DNA from: Agrobacterium tumefaciens
GTDB lineage: Bacteria > Pseudomonadota > Alphaproteobacteria > Rhizobiales > Rhizobiaceae
Direction of reading: 5' to 3'
Assembly: GCA_025560025.1 (NCBI GenBank)
Contig: CP048486.1
Location: forward strand, 1,988,001 to 2,052,000
DNA length: 64,000 bases
Part shown: positions 44,244 to 52,069 of the stretch, piece after piece
Layout of the letters: each line of letters starts with the position of its first letter
How positions within the stretch are numbered: the stretch's first letter is position 1
The notes under the pieces: model-generated
What the model was told of the DNA's origin: nothing
Databases searched by the model: none
What the model saw: only the letters and a program-made list of their open reading frames with translations
Program-made: the position numbers and the translations under genes

Positions 44244-44266
44244 TCTCACAATCACTCGAACCTGCA

Positions 44267-44284
44267 GCCAGTACATCCGTGGTC
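44267..44284 (-). repeat. 18-mer shared with the 42563 site, copy 2 (cspA 3' UTR)
   Basis: GACCACGGATGTACTGGC on the minus strand, 21 bases past the cspA stop and 23 bases before its terminator. Confidence 0.75.
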
Positions 44285-44305
44285 TGCGGGGTCAAATGAC
44301 AAATA

Positions 44306-44515
44306 TCAAGCTGCCTGAAGGTTATCGGCGGAGCTCTTGCCGGACTTGCGGTCCTGGACGATATCGTAGGTGATCTTCTGACCGTCGTTCAGCGAACGCA
44401 TGCCTGCGCGCTCAACAGCAGAGATGTGAACGAAAACGTCCGTGCCGCCGTTGTCAGGCTGAATGAAGCCGAAGCCCTTGGTGGCGTTGAACCACTTTAC
44501 AGTACCAGTGTTCAT
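44306..44515 (-). CDS. cspA: Cold-shock protein CspA family
   Basis: 69 residues. Nucleic-acid binding motifs RNP1 (KGFGFIQ, residues 13-19) and RNP2 (VFVHIS, about 27-32) are intact, in the usual single OB-fold. AAAGGAAA precedes ATG 44515, and a leader of up to about 250 bases lies upstream without another gene, as expected for cold-regulated csp mRNAs. It acts as an RNA chaperone. Confidence 0.95.
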   Translation of the reverse strand: MNTGTVKWFNATKGFGFIQPDNGGTDVFVHISAVERAGMRSLNDGQKITYDIVQDRKSGKSSADNLQAA

Positions 44516-44782
44516 AACGATTTCCTTTCGTAGCAATCGTTGTGGTTCCCGCGATACCTTGCGGGATTAGATCGATTATTTGAGAGGAAATCCGACGGGA
44601 ACATAAGTGTCCCAGGAGCGACGTCACAAGCAATGGTCGATCTGGTGAATATAGGCTCAATTTTTGATTTTGCAATGGGCCCGGTGCAGGAAATGCCCCA
44701 GTCCACGACGATCCTCCACATAAACCATTGTTCCAGCGGTATTTTTCACGGTTTTCCGCGTTCTCGCCATCTCTACCTTCCA

Positions 44783-44956
44783 TCAGCCTGCGCCGGGAGA
44801 AATGTCCTTGGCGTTGTCCTCCGGCAGGCTACCCGCTCCCGGCGTCTTGTCATAATCAGTCAATGACGGCTTGGCGTGCGGGCCGGCTGGCGGAATATCA
44901 TTTGCTTTCGACGGTCCCTTGTCCTTGGTTTTCAGCTTTTTTTTCTGCTTCGTCAT
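44783..44956 (-). CDS. 57-residue Lys/Pro-rich hydrophilic protein
   Basis: ATG 44956 with AAGGAG upstream. MTKQKKKLKTKDKGPSKAN opens the protein; the rest is hydrophilic and disorder-prone (DIPPAGPHAKPSLTDYDKTPG). No family recognised. An excellent match to the alphaproteobacterial general-stress (EcfG) promoter stands just upstream, which points to a stress-induced protein. Confidence 0.65.
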   Translation of the reverse strand: MTKQKKKLKTKDKGPSKANDIPPAGPHAKPSLTDYDKTPGAGSLPEDNAKDISPGAG

Positions 44957-44980
44957 GGAGCGTTCTCCTTCAGCCGTGAA

Positions 44981-45006
44981 AACGCGCGAAAAGAGGACGA
45001 GGTTCC
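44981..45006 (-). promoter_or_regulatory. EcfG-type general stress promoter
   Basis: On the minus strand GGAAC (45006-45002), 17 bases, CGTT (44984-44981). This agrees with the GGAAC-N16-17-CGTT consensus of sigma EcfG in Alphaproteobacteria. Transcription would start near 44974, about 18 bases before ATG 44956. Confidence 0.6.
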
Positions 45007-45039
45007 ATGGTCGCGCCGGCTGCGGCGCGGTTCTCGCCG

Positions 45040-45159
45040 TCAGCGGCGGGAACGCGGTTTTTTCTCCTGCCTGTTCATGTCGCGGCCTACCCATTTGAAG
45101 AAAAGGATAAGGCTGGCGCCGATGATGATGAGCGGAACGAGTGATTGAAGACTGGACAT
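45040..45159 (-). CDS. 39-residue single-span membrane peptide
   Basis: A short frame from ATG 45159 to TGA 45040: MSSLQSL, a hydrophobic span VPLIIIGASLILFF, then a basic tail KWVGRDMNRQEKKPRSRR. The positive-inside tail and clean helix look real. The ribosome site is weak (AGAAAGAG). It is upstream of the 57-residue stress gene on the same strand. Confidence 0.5.
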   Translation of the reverse strand: MSSLQSLVPLIIIGASLILFFKWVGRDMNRQEKKPRSRR

Positions 45160-45290
45160 GGTTAACTCTTTCTTCCCCCGGCCGTCACCTTAGCGGGAGG
45201 GAAGAAGCGCGTAATCTGTGGAATGTCGTCCGTTCTTTTGGCAGTTGCGGCGCGCGGGCCAGAATCGGATGGGCCGCACGCCGCAAATCT

Positions 45291-46526
45291 CTAGAGGGGC
45301 AGGGATTTCACCGCCGCCGCGCCGCCTTCGCGGGCGCTTTTCAGCGCCGCGACACCCGTCAGGACCGACATGGCGCCGGCGCGTGAACCGGCCCTCTGGC
45401 GCAGACGGTCATTCGAGCCGGGTTTGAAGATCATGTCGCGCATGCGGTTATCGCCGCCATAATGGCCGCCCGGCTCATGCGGCACCCAGATATGCTCGAC
45501 CCCGCCGCCGAAGCTTTTGACCAGCAGGATTTCATCGGCCGGCGGTTCCGTCCATGGCTGCTTTTCATATTGGCGCATCTCGATGCGGCCCTTGTGGCCG
45601 TTAAAGGCGATGTGATGGCCCTCGATCGGCATATAGGTGTTGAGTGAATAGGATACCTGCACGCCGCTCGCATAACGGATCGAGGCGCTCATCGTATCGG
45701 GGATATCGATCTCCTCGCGGAAGACGCAGGCATCGCGCATATAACCGTCAATGCTCGAAGGATCCTCGTAAAGCGCATCGAGGAAAGGATCGGCGCCGAG
45801 ATCCATGAAATAATCGCACTCATCCTTGTGCGGACAGGTGCGACAGCGCGTTCCACGGAACGGACCGTTCTTGCCATAATGCAGCAATTGTCCGAACCCC
45901 TTTACCTCGACGGGGTCGGAATCCAGATACCAGTTCAGAAGATCGAAATGATGGGTCGCCTTGTGCACGAAGAGGCTGCCGGAATGTTCGGTGAAGGCGT
46001 GCCAGCGGCGGAAATAATCTGCGCCGTGGTGATTATCCAGATACCAGTGGAAGTCGACGGAGGTAACGGTGCCGATTGCGCCGTCGTCTATCAGCTCCTT
46101 GATGCGTGCCGCCGTCGGCGAAAAACGGTAATTGAAGGAAACATCGACGCGGCGGCCGCTTTTGGCTTCCGCCGCGCGGATGCGGTCGATCTTTTCCGGG
46201 GTGGTGGTCATCGGCTTTTCACTGATGACATCGGCGCCGCCTTCGAGCGCCCGGATGATGATGTCGTCATGGGTGTCATCAGGTGTACAGACGATTACCA
46301 GTTCCGGGCGTTGCTCCACCATCATCCGGTCGAAATCATCGTAAAGCGGTGCGCTCGATCCCATCATGGCGCGGGCGCGCTCGGCGCGCATCAGGTTCAG
46401 GTCGCAAATGCCGACCAGCTCGACATAATCGCTCCAGCCAGCCAGAAGCTCGCGGCCCCACATGGTGGTGCCGCGATTGCCGGTGCCGACCAGCGCATAG
46501 CGTTTGCGTTTCACCCTTTCAGGCAT
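45291..46526 (-). CDS. Gfo/Idh/MocA-family oxidoreductase with a Cys cluster
   Basis: 411 residues. Rossmann motif YALVGTGNRGTT, the EKP motif in DVISEKPMTTTP and the substrate-site histidines in VHKATHHFDLLNWYL. Unusual for the fold is CRTCPHKDEC (Cys-x2-Cys-x4-Cys) near residue 230, which could hold a metal. GGGAGAGAG precedes the ATG. Last gene of a four-gene minus-strand operon (49711 to 45291) opposite a TetR gene and a sugar ABC importer. It probably oxidises or isomerises the imported sugar or its keto form. Confidence 0.87.
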   Translation of the reverse strand: MPERVKRKRYALVGTGNRGTTMWGRELLAGWSDYVELVGICDLNLMRAERARAMMGSSAPLYDDFDRMMVEQRPELVIVCTPDDTHDDIIIRALEGGADVISEKPMTTTPEKIDRIRAAEAKSGRRVDVSFNYRFSPTAARIKELIDDGAIGTVTSVDFHWYLDNHHGADYFRRWHAFTEHSGSLFVHKATHHFDLLNWYLDSDPVEVKGFGQLLHYGKNGPFRGTRCRTCPHKDECDYFMDLGADPFLDALYEDPSSIDGYMRDACVFREEIDIPDTMSASIRYASGVQVSYSLNTYMPIEGHHIAFNGHKGRIEMRQYEKQPWTEPPADEILLVKSFGGGVEHIWVPHEPGGHYGGDNRMRDMIFKPGSNDRLRQRAGSRAGAMSVLTGVAALKSAREGGAAAVKSLPL

Positions 46527-46545
46527 TGTCTCTCTCCCGGATATC

Positions 46546-47367
46546 TCAACAAACAGTCTTGAAACGCTCGACCACTGTGGCGAGAACCTCGTCCATCGGC
46601 CGCGCCTGCCAGCGATGCGAAAAGATTTCCACTTCCTGCGGGCCGTGGAAGCCGGCGGCCTCGATCATGGCGCGAAATGCCTTCAGGTCAATCACGCCGT
46701 CGCCCATCATGCCGCGATCGTTGAGCGGATCGGTGGTCGGCACCAGCCAGTCGCAGATGTGGTGGGCGAGAATTTGCCCGTTCCTGCCGGCGCGCGCCAC
46801 CTGTTCCTCCAGTTCCGGATCCCACCAGACATGGTAGACATCGATGGCGACGCCGGTTCCAGACCCCAGCCGGTCGCAGAGATCGAGCGATTGCTTCAGC
46901 GTGTTGAAGCAGGCGCGGTCGGCGGCATAAAAGGGATGCAGCGGCTCGATGGCGAGCGGTACGCCGGCGGCCCGCGCATAGGGAAGAAGTTCGGCCATGC
47001 CGTCTTCCACCATCTGCCGTGCGCCTTTCAGGTCACGCGAGCCGGCGGGCAGGCCGCCCACAACAAGCACGAGGCAGTCTGCCTTCATGGCGGCGGCCTC
47101 ATCGACGGCGCGTTTATTGTCTTCTATGGCCCGGCGGCGGCCTTCCGCATCGGGTGCGGGGAAAAAGCCGCCACGGCAATGACCGCTGAGGCGCAGGCCG
47201 TTCTGCTCGACGATGCGGGCGGCTTCCGTAAGACCAACGCCATGGACCTGCTCGCGCCAGGGCGAGATGACGGTGATGCCGTGGGCAAGGCAGGCATCGA
47301 CGATGGCGCCGAAATCGCCGCCTTGCCGCACGGTGGCGAAATTGATGGAAAGGCCTTCAAGGCTCAT
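46546..47367 (-). CDS. TIM-barrel sugar isomerase/epimerase (xylose isomerase-like)
   Basis: 273 residues of the AP-endonuclease-2/xylose-isomerase-like barrel. Metal-ligand pattern: Glu in LAIEPLHPFY, Asp in GVAIDVYHVWWDPEL, His in AHHICDW and Glu in PQEVEIFSHRW. These enzymes isomerise or epimerise keto sugars or dehydrate inositol-type keto acids (IolE/IolI-like). GGGGAG precedes the ATG. It lies between the two Gfo/Idh genes with the DUF993 gene. Confidence 0.85.
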   Translation of the reverse strand: MSLEGLSINFATVRQGGDFGAIVDACLAHGITVISPWREQVHGVGLTEAARIVEQNGLRLSGHCRGGFFPAPDAEGRRRAIEDNKRAVDEAAAMKADCLVLVVGGLPAGSRDLKGARQMVEDGMAELLPYARAAGVPLAIEPLHPFYAADRACFNTLKQSLDLCDRLGSGTGVAIDVYHVWWDPELEEQVARAGRNGQILAHHICDWLVPTTDPLNDRGMMGDGVIDLKAFRAMIEAAGFHGPQEVEIFSHRWQARPMDEVLATVVERFKTVC

Positions 47368-47394
47368 ATCGATATCTCCCCTAGTTCTGCTGCC

Positions 47395-48558
47395 TCAGCC
47401 AATGCCCCGGACCGAAAGAAACGCCTTCATGCGGTGCGTTGCGAGATCCGGTTCGGCGAGCACATTGGCCTTGTCCGCCAGCCGGAAAAGCTCGGCGAAA
47501 TGCTGCGTGGAGCGGGTGCTTTCCTGCCCGCCGACCATGGTGAAATGGTCCTGCAACCCGTTGAGATAGGCGAGGAACACCACGCCGGTCTTGTAGAAGC
47601 GGGTCGGTGCCTTGAAGATATGGCGCGATAGCGCCACCGTCGGCTCGAGAATATCGAAAAACTCATTGTCCGCACCACGCTTCAGGCTGGCGAGCGCCTT
47701 GGATGCCGCCGGTGCGATGGCGTCGAAAATGCCGAGCAGCGCATCCGAATGGCCCTTCTCGTCACCGGCGATCAGTTCGGCATAGTTGAAATCGTCACCG
47801 GTATACATGCGAACGCCAGCGGGAAGGCGACGGCGCATGACGATTTCCTTTTCCTTGGAGAGAAGCGAAATCTTGATGCCGTCGATCTTGTCTGCATTCT
47901 CCTCGATCATGGCAAGGCAGGTTTCCATGGCCTGCATGTGGTCACCGGAACCCCAGTAACCCTCAAGCGCGGGATCGAACATCTCACCCAGCCAGTGGAT
48001 CACCACTTTCTGGTCGGCATGGGAGAGAACCCGCGCATAGGCCTTGAGATAATCATCCGGGGAACGCGCCGCCGCAGCCAGTGCACGGCTCGCCATCAGG
48101 ATCACGCGTCCGCCTTCTCCCTGAACAAAATCAAGCTGTTCGAGATAGGAGTCGATAATCTGGTTCAGGTCGTAACCGCCGCCATTCAGATGGTCGGTGC
48201 CGACGCCGCAGGCGATCAGCGCATCCTTGCGACTGGCCGCTTCCTTCAGCGAACGGGAAATCAGTTCCTGCGCCTGCGGCCATGCCAGCCCCATGCCGCG
48301 CTGGGCCGTATCCATGGCCTCGGCGACACCGAGGCCGAGATCCCAAAGGCGGTGACGGAAACGCAGCGTCGCGTCCCAGTCGATGGCGGGCGTCAGCCAT
48401 GGGTCATTATCGGCAAGGGGATCGGCCACCACATGGGCGGCGGCGAAGGCGACGCGGTTGAAATCCGCCGCACTGCGTTTCTCAACCGCGACCGGCGTGC
48501 CTGATAGTCTGTAGACCTCGATGCTGCGGTCATCCTTCGGAAGCTTGAGTTCGCTCAC
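47395..48558 (-). CDS. DUF993 protein (dihydrodipicolinate synthase/aldolase-like)
   Basis: 387 residues, GTG start with AAGGAGG upstream. Matches DUF993-type proteins, which are distant relatives of the DHDPS/NAL aldolases: the likely Schiff-base Lys is in DKIDGIKISLLSKEKE, and ACGVGTDHLNGGGYD and VVFLAYLNGLQDHF are conserved-looking blocks. No experimental function is known to me. In this operon a retro-aldol or lyase step on a keto sugar is the obvious guess. Confidence 0.8.
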   Translation of the reverse strand: MSELKLPKDDRSIEVYRLSGTPVAVEKRSAADFNRVAFAAAHVVADPLADNDPWLTPAIDWDATLRFRHRLWDLGLGVAEAMDTAQRGMGLAWPQAQELISRSLKEAASRKDALIACGVGTDHLNGGGYDLNQIIDSYLEQLDFVQGEGGRVILMASRALAAAARSPDDYLKAYARVLSHADQKVVIHWLGEMFDPALEGYWGSGDHMQAMETCLAMIEENADKIDGIKISLLSKEKEIVMRRRLPAGVRMYTGDDFNYAELIAGDEKGHSDALLGIFDAIAPAASKALASLKRGADNEFFDILEPTVALSRHIFKAPTRFYKTGVVFLAYLNGLQDHFTMVGGQESTRSTQHFAELFRLADKANVLAEPDLATHRMKAFLSVRGIG

Positions 48559-48568
48559 GTCAGCCTCC

Positions 48569-49711
48569 TTACGAAATAGCGGGAACGTCGAGCCAGCGGC
48601 GTTCCTTCCACGATCTCAGCCCCAGCTCGGCCAGCTGCACGCCCTTTACGCCTTCGATCAGCCCGTAGGGCCACGGCTCGTTGTCCACCAGATGGCGGAC
48701 GAACATTTCCCACTGCGCCTTGAAGCCATTGTCATAGACGACATTGTCCGGCACTTCCTGCCAGGTCCTGTAGAAATCGATAGTCTGCGGCTGGTCGGGG
48801 TTCCACACCGGTTTCGGTGTGTTGGTGCGGTGCTGGGTAAAGCATTTTGTCAGGCCCGCCACCGCCGAACCATGCGTGCCGTCCACCTGGAAGGTCACGA
48901 GATCGTCGCGGCGCACACGCACCGCCCATGAGGAGTTGATGTGGGCGATAGCACCGCCTTCCAGCTCGAAGGTGGCATAGGCCGCGTCGTCGGCATCCGC
49001 CTTATAGGCTTTGCCCTGCTCATCGAAACGTTCCGGAATATGGGTCGCGCCGAGGCAGCTCACCGATTTCACCGGGCCGAACAGATTGTCGAGCACATAA
49101 CGCCAGTGGCACAGCATATCGAGAATGATGCCGCCGCCATCTTTCAGACGGTAGTTCCATGAGGGGCGCTGCGCCGGCTGCCAGTCGCCCTCGAAAACCC
49201 AGTAGCCGAATTCGCCACGCACCGAGAGGATTTTGCCGAAGAAGCCGCTGTCGCGCAGCATCGCCAGCTTGCGAAGGCCGGGCAGGAACAGCTTGTCCTG
49301 CACCACGCCGTGCTTGATGCCGGCGCTTTCGGCCAGCCGCGCAATCGCCAGCGCCTCTTCCATCGTGTCGGAAATCGGCTTTTCGCAATAAACGTTCTTG
49401 CCGGCCTTGATGGCTTTCTCCAGCAGGCTGCCGCGCATCTGCGTCGTGCCGGCATCGAAGAACAGCGTATCATCAGGGTTTGCCAATGCGGCGTCGATGT
49501 CGGTCGTCCAGCGCGCGACATTGTGCTTTTTCGCGATTTCCTCGATTTTCGCGCCGTTGCGGCCGACCAGAATGGGGTCGAGCATGACCCTCTCGCCGTT
49601 CTTCAAAAGCACGCCGCCCTGATCGCGAATGGCGAGAACGGAGCGTACGAGATGCTGGTTGTAACCCATGCGGCCGGTGATGCCGTGCATGATGACGCCG
49701 ATACGTTTCAT
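48569..49711 (-). CDS. Gfo/Idh/MocA-family oxidoreductase
   Basis: 380 residues. It opens KRIGVIMHGITGRMGYNQH (an atypical GxxGxMG nucleotide loop), with EKP in NVYCEKPISDTMEEA and the substrate loop GGGIILDMLCHWRYVLDNLFG. It is first in the four-gene operon; GGAGG precedes the ATG, and a TetR-type operator lies about 60 bases upstream. Sequence is only distantly related to the Gfo/Idh protein at 45291, so the operon has two different dehydrogenase steps or one dehydrogenase and one reductase. Confidence 0.88.
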   Translation of the reverse strand: MKRIGVIMHGITGRMGYNQHLVRSVLAIRDQGGVLLKNGERVMLDPILVGRNGAKIEEIAKKHNVARWTTDIDAALANPDDTLFFDAGTTQMRGSLLEKAIKAGKNVYCEKPISDTMEEALAIARLAESAGIKHGVVQDKLFLPGLRKLAMLRDSGFFGKILSVRGEFGYWVFEGDWQPAQRPSWNYRLKDGGGIILDMLCHWRYVLDNLFGPVKSVSCLGATHIPERFDEQGKAYKADADDAAYATFELEGGAIAHINSSWAVRVRRDDLVTFQVDGTHGSAVAGLTKCFTQHRTNTPKPVWNPDQPQTIDFYRTWQEVPDNVVYDNGFKAQWEMFVRHLVDNEPWPYGLIEGVKGVQLAELGLRSWKERRWLDVPAIS

Positions 49712-49769
49712 GAATTTCCTCCCAAGGCGGCCTCTTCCCGAAAGCCGCTTCCGTCAAACATGGCTATTT

Positions 49770-49785
49770 GTAACCATTTGGTTAT
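49770..49785. promoter_or_regulatory. TetR-type operator in front of the catabolic operon
   Basis: GTAACCATTTGGTTAT with perfect arms TAACCA/TGGTTA. TTGACA on the minus strand (49814-49809) is separated from it by exactly 23 bases, the same spacing as at the importer promoter (50697). A repressor here would block RNA polymerase. Confidence 0.7.
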
Positions 49786-49956
49786 TTGTGGTCGTGAAGG
49801 ATGCGATCTGTCAAGGTGTTTTTGACAGGAAAAATTCGTGACCTGACGACGGTTGGGTTTTCGTGTTTCCGCCGCGCCGCAAAAGAAAACGACGCGCTTC
49901 GCGGGTGCGAATGGCGCGTCGTCGCTGTTGTTAAAGAGGAATTCGGTTTGGCCCGC

Positions 49957-50655
49957 TCAGACCGGCCGCACTGCAGCAAGCAGGGTATCGACGATATGCT
50001 GGCCCCAGCGCTCCAGTTCAGCGGGGTCGGTCAGGTCGCGCTGGAAGATCGTCGACAGCGTGAACCGGTTCGAAAGATAAAAAGCACCGAGCGAAGCGAT
50101 GGTCAGATAGACGTCGATCGGATCGAGACCGTCGCGGAATTCACCCGCGTCGCTGCCGCGCCGCAGCACGTCCTCAAGCTCCGAAATGAAGTTCGAATGC
50201 ATCGCCGTAATCGTCGGGGATTGCCTGAGATAGCGGGCTTTATTGAGGTTTTCCGTGGCCAGAATGCTGAGGAATTCCGGATGGTCGAGGAAGTAATGCC
50301 AGGTGAAAAGTGCAAGCTCGCGCAAGCCCTCCGAAGGGGCCTTGCGGGCCAGGTCAAGCCGTCTTTCGGTATGGCGGATATGGCGGTAGGCATCTTCCAG
50401 AACGGCGAGATAAAGCGCATCCTTGTCGCCGAAATAATGATAGATCATCCGCTTGTTGGTGCCGGCGCGCCGGGCGACGACATCGATTCGCGCCCCTGCC
50501 AGCCCCTTGGCGGCCACTTCGCGGCGGGCAGCTTCAAGGATGGCGGCGCGCGTTCTTTCCGGGTTTCGCACCTGTGTGGTGGCACGCTTGCGCTTGGGCG
50601 CAGGCGCTTTTTCCGGAGCCGGATCAGGCTGATGGTTTTTCGTCGTTTCTTCCAT
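49957..50655 (-). CDS. TetR-family transcriptional regulator
   Basis: 232 residues. A Pro/Lys-rich N-terminal tail is followed by the TetR helix-turn-helix (ERTRAAILEAARREVAAKGLAGARIDVVARRAGTNKRMIYHYFGDKDALYLAVL, about 32-85) and an all-helical ligand domain. Start at 50655 rather than further up, where the frame is open but unlike the family. It stands between the catabolic operon and the divergent importer operon, each preceded by the same 16-bp operator, and is the likely repressor of both. Confidence 0.9.
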   Translation of the reverse strand: MEETTKNHQPDPAPEKAPAPKRKRATTQVRNPERTRAAILEAARREVAAKGLAGARIDVVARRAGTNKRMIYHYFGDKDALYLAVLEDAYRHIRHTERRLDLARKAPSEGLRELALFTWHYFLDHPEFLSILATENLNKARYLRQSPTITAMHSNFISELEDVLRRGSDAGEFRDGLDPIDVYLTIASLGAFYLSNRFTLSTIFQRDLTDPAELERWGQHIVDTLLAAVRPV

Positions 50656-50696
50656 TTCATCACCCGCTTGACAATGTTGGCGATCAGTGTTCCCAT

Positions 50697-50712
50697 GTAA
50701 CCAATTAGTTAT
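50697..50712. promoter_or_regulatory. TetR-type operator in front of the importer operon
   Basis: GTAACCAATTAGTTAT, 14 of 16 bases identical to the site at 49770. TTGACA at 50668-50673 precedes it by 23 bases. It lies between the TetR gene (start 50655, minus strand) and the binding-protein gene (50774), so it can also autoregulate the repressor. Confidence 0.7.
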
Positions 50713-50773
50713 AAAACGGCAATAGTCGTTTACGCTCATCATCAATTTGGCAGTCAATAGGGAGGAGTTGCCA

Positions 50774-52063
50774 ATGTCCGTGATGCTTCAGAGGAGAACT
50801 GTGCTTTCTGCGGGCCTTGCGGCCCTTTCACTTGCAACATTGGGGGGCGGTTCAGCGCAGGCTCAGGCTGCGCGGCTGCGTATGTTGTGGTGGGGGTCGC
50901 AGGAGCGCGCGGATCGTACCAACAAGGCCATATCGGCCTATAAGCAGGTCAAGCCCGATCTCGATATCGCCGGTGAATTCGCCGGCTGGAGCGATTATTG
51001 GCCGCGCCTTGCCACGCAGGTGGCGGGCCGCAATGCGCCTGACCTGATCCAGATGGATTATCGTTATATCTTCGAATATGGCCGCCGCGGTGCGCTGGCG
51101 CCGCTGGACGATTATATCGGCAAGGGCCTGAAGATCGAAGATTTCGGCAAGATGAACATCGATTCCGGCCGGGTCGACGGCAAGCTTTACGGCATCAATC
51201 TAGGGGTCAATTCCAGCGCTGTCTTCTTCGACAGGGCCGCCTGGGAAAAATCCGGTGCGACGCCGCCGTCGATCGGCCAGACCTGGGAGGAGTTTGCCGA
51301 AAACGCCGCCAAGCTCAGCAAGAACAAGCCGAAGCCCGGTTATTACGCGACGGCCGATGCCAGCGGTGTGGAGCCGAGTTTCGAAAACTGGCTGCGCCAG
51401 AACGGCAAATCGCTTTACACGCAGGATGGCGGCATTGGCTTCGATCCGACTGACGCGACCAAATGGTTCACCATGTGGGCGGATCTGCGCAAGAGCGGCG
51501 CCTGTGTGCCGGCCGATGTGCAGGCTCTGGACCAGCTCAATATCGAGACGAACCCGCTGACGACAGGCAAGGCGGCGACCGCCTTTGCCCATTCCAACCA
51601 GTTCGTGGGTTACCAGGCGCTCAACAAGTCAAAGCTGGCGATCAGCTCCTATCCGAAGAGCAAGAAGGGTGGTCCTTCCGGCCATTACCTGAAACCTTCG
51701 ATGCTGATCAGCGTCGCCAATGGCAGCGCTGGCATCGAGCAGGCGGTGGGCTTCATCAACTTCCTCGTCGCCGAACCGCAGGGTGTCGATATTCTCGGTG
51801 TGGAACGCGGCGTTCCGGCATCGGAAGCCATGCGTAACCAGCTGAGCAACAAGCTCGATGCGGTCAGCAAGGTGATGGTGGAATACATTGCCGAAATCAC
51901 CCCAGGCGTCGGCGATCTGCCGCCGGCACCACCTCCGGGCGCGGGCGAATTCGCCTTCGTCCTCAAGCGCACGGCGGAAGAAGTCGGCTTCGGGAAGATC
52001 ACTCCGGATGCCGGTGGTGATCGGCTCGTCAAGGAATCTGAAACCGTTATTAAACGGAAGTGA
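50774..52063 (+). CDS. ABC transporter sugar-binding protein, probably Tat-exported
   Basis: 429 residues. The N-terminus MSVMLQRRTVLSAGLAALSL carries a twin arginine before the hydrophobic stretch and a QAQA/A cleavage site, so export by Tat is likely. Family-1 binding protein: ARLRMLWWGSQERADRTNK, GRVDGKLYGINLGVNSSAVFFD, FAHSNQFVGYQALNKSKL and ILGVERGVPASE. The binding protein at 60765 is a clear paralogue. GGAGGAG precedes ATG 50774. First gene of the importer operon. Confidence 0.92.
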   Translation: MSVMLQRRTVLSAGLAALSLATLGGGSAQAQAARLRMLWWGSQERADRTNKAISAYKQVKPDLDIAGEFAGWSDYWPRLATQVAGRNAPDLIQMDYRYIFEYGRRGALAPLDDYIGKGLKIEDFGKMNIDSGRVDGKLYGINLGVNSSAVFFDRAAWEKSGATPPSIGQTWEEFAENAAKLSKNKPKPGYYATADASGVEPSFENWLRQNGKSLYTQDGGIGFDPTDATKWFTMWADLRKSGACVPADVQALDQLNIETNPLTTGKAATAFAHSNQFVGYQALNKSKLAISSYPKSKKGGPSGHYLKPSMLISVANGSAGIEQAVGFINFLVAEPQGVDILGVERGVPASEAMRNQLSNKLDAVSKVMVEYIAEITPGVGDLPPAPPPGAGEFAFVLKRTAEEVGFGKITPDAGGDRLVKESETVIKRK

Positions 52064-52069
52064 TGGCGT

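Noticed and set aside
44222..44284. tRNA-like GGTTCGAGT segment near the cspA end
   Set aside because: No acceptor or anticodon stem can be drawn around it; the region is the cspA 3' UTR and terminator.
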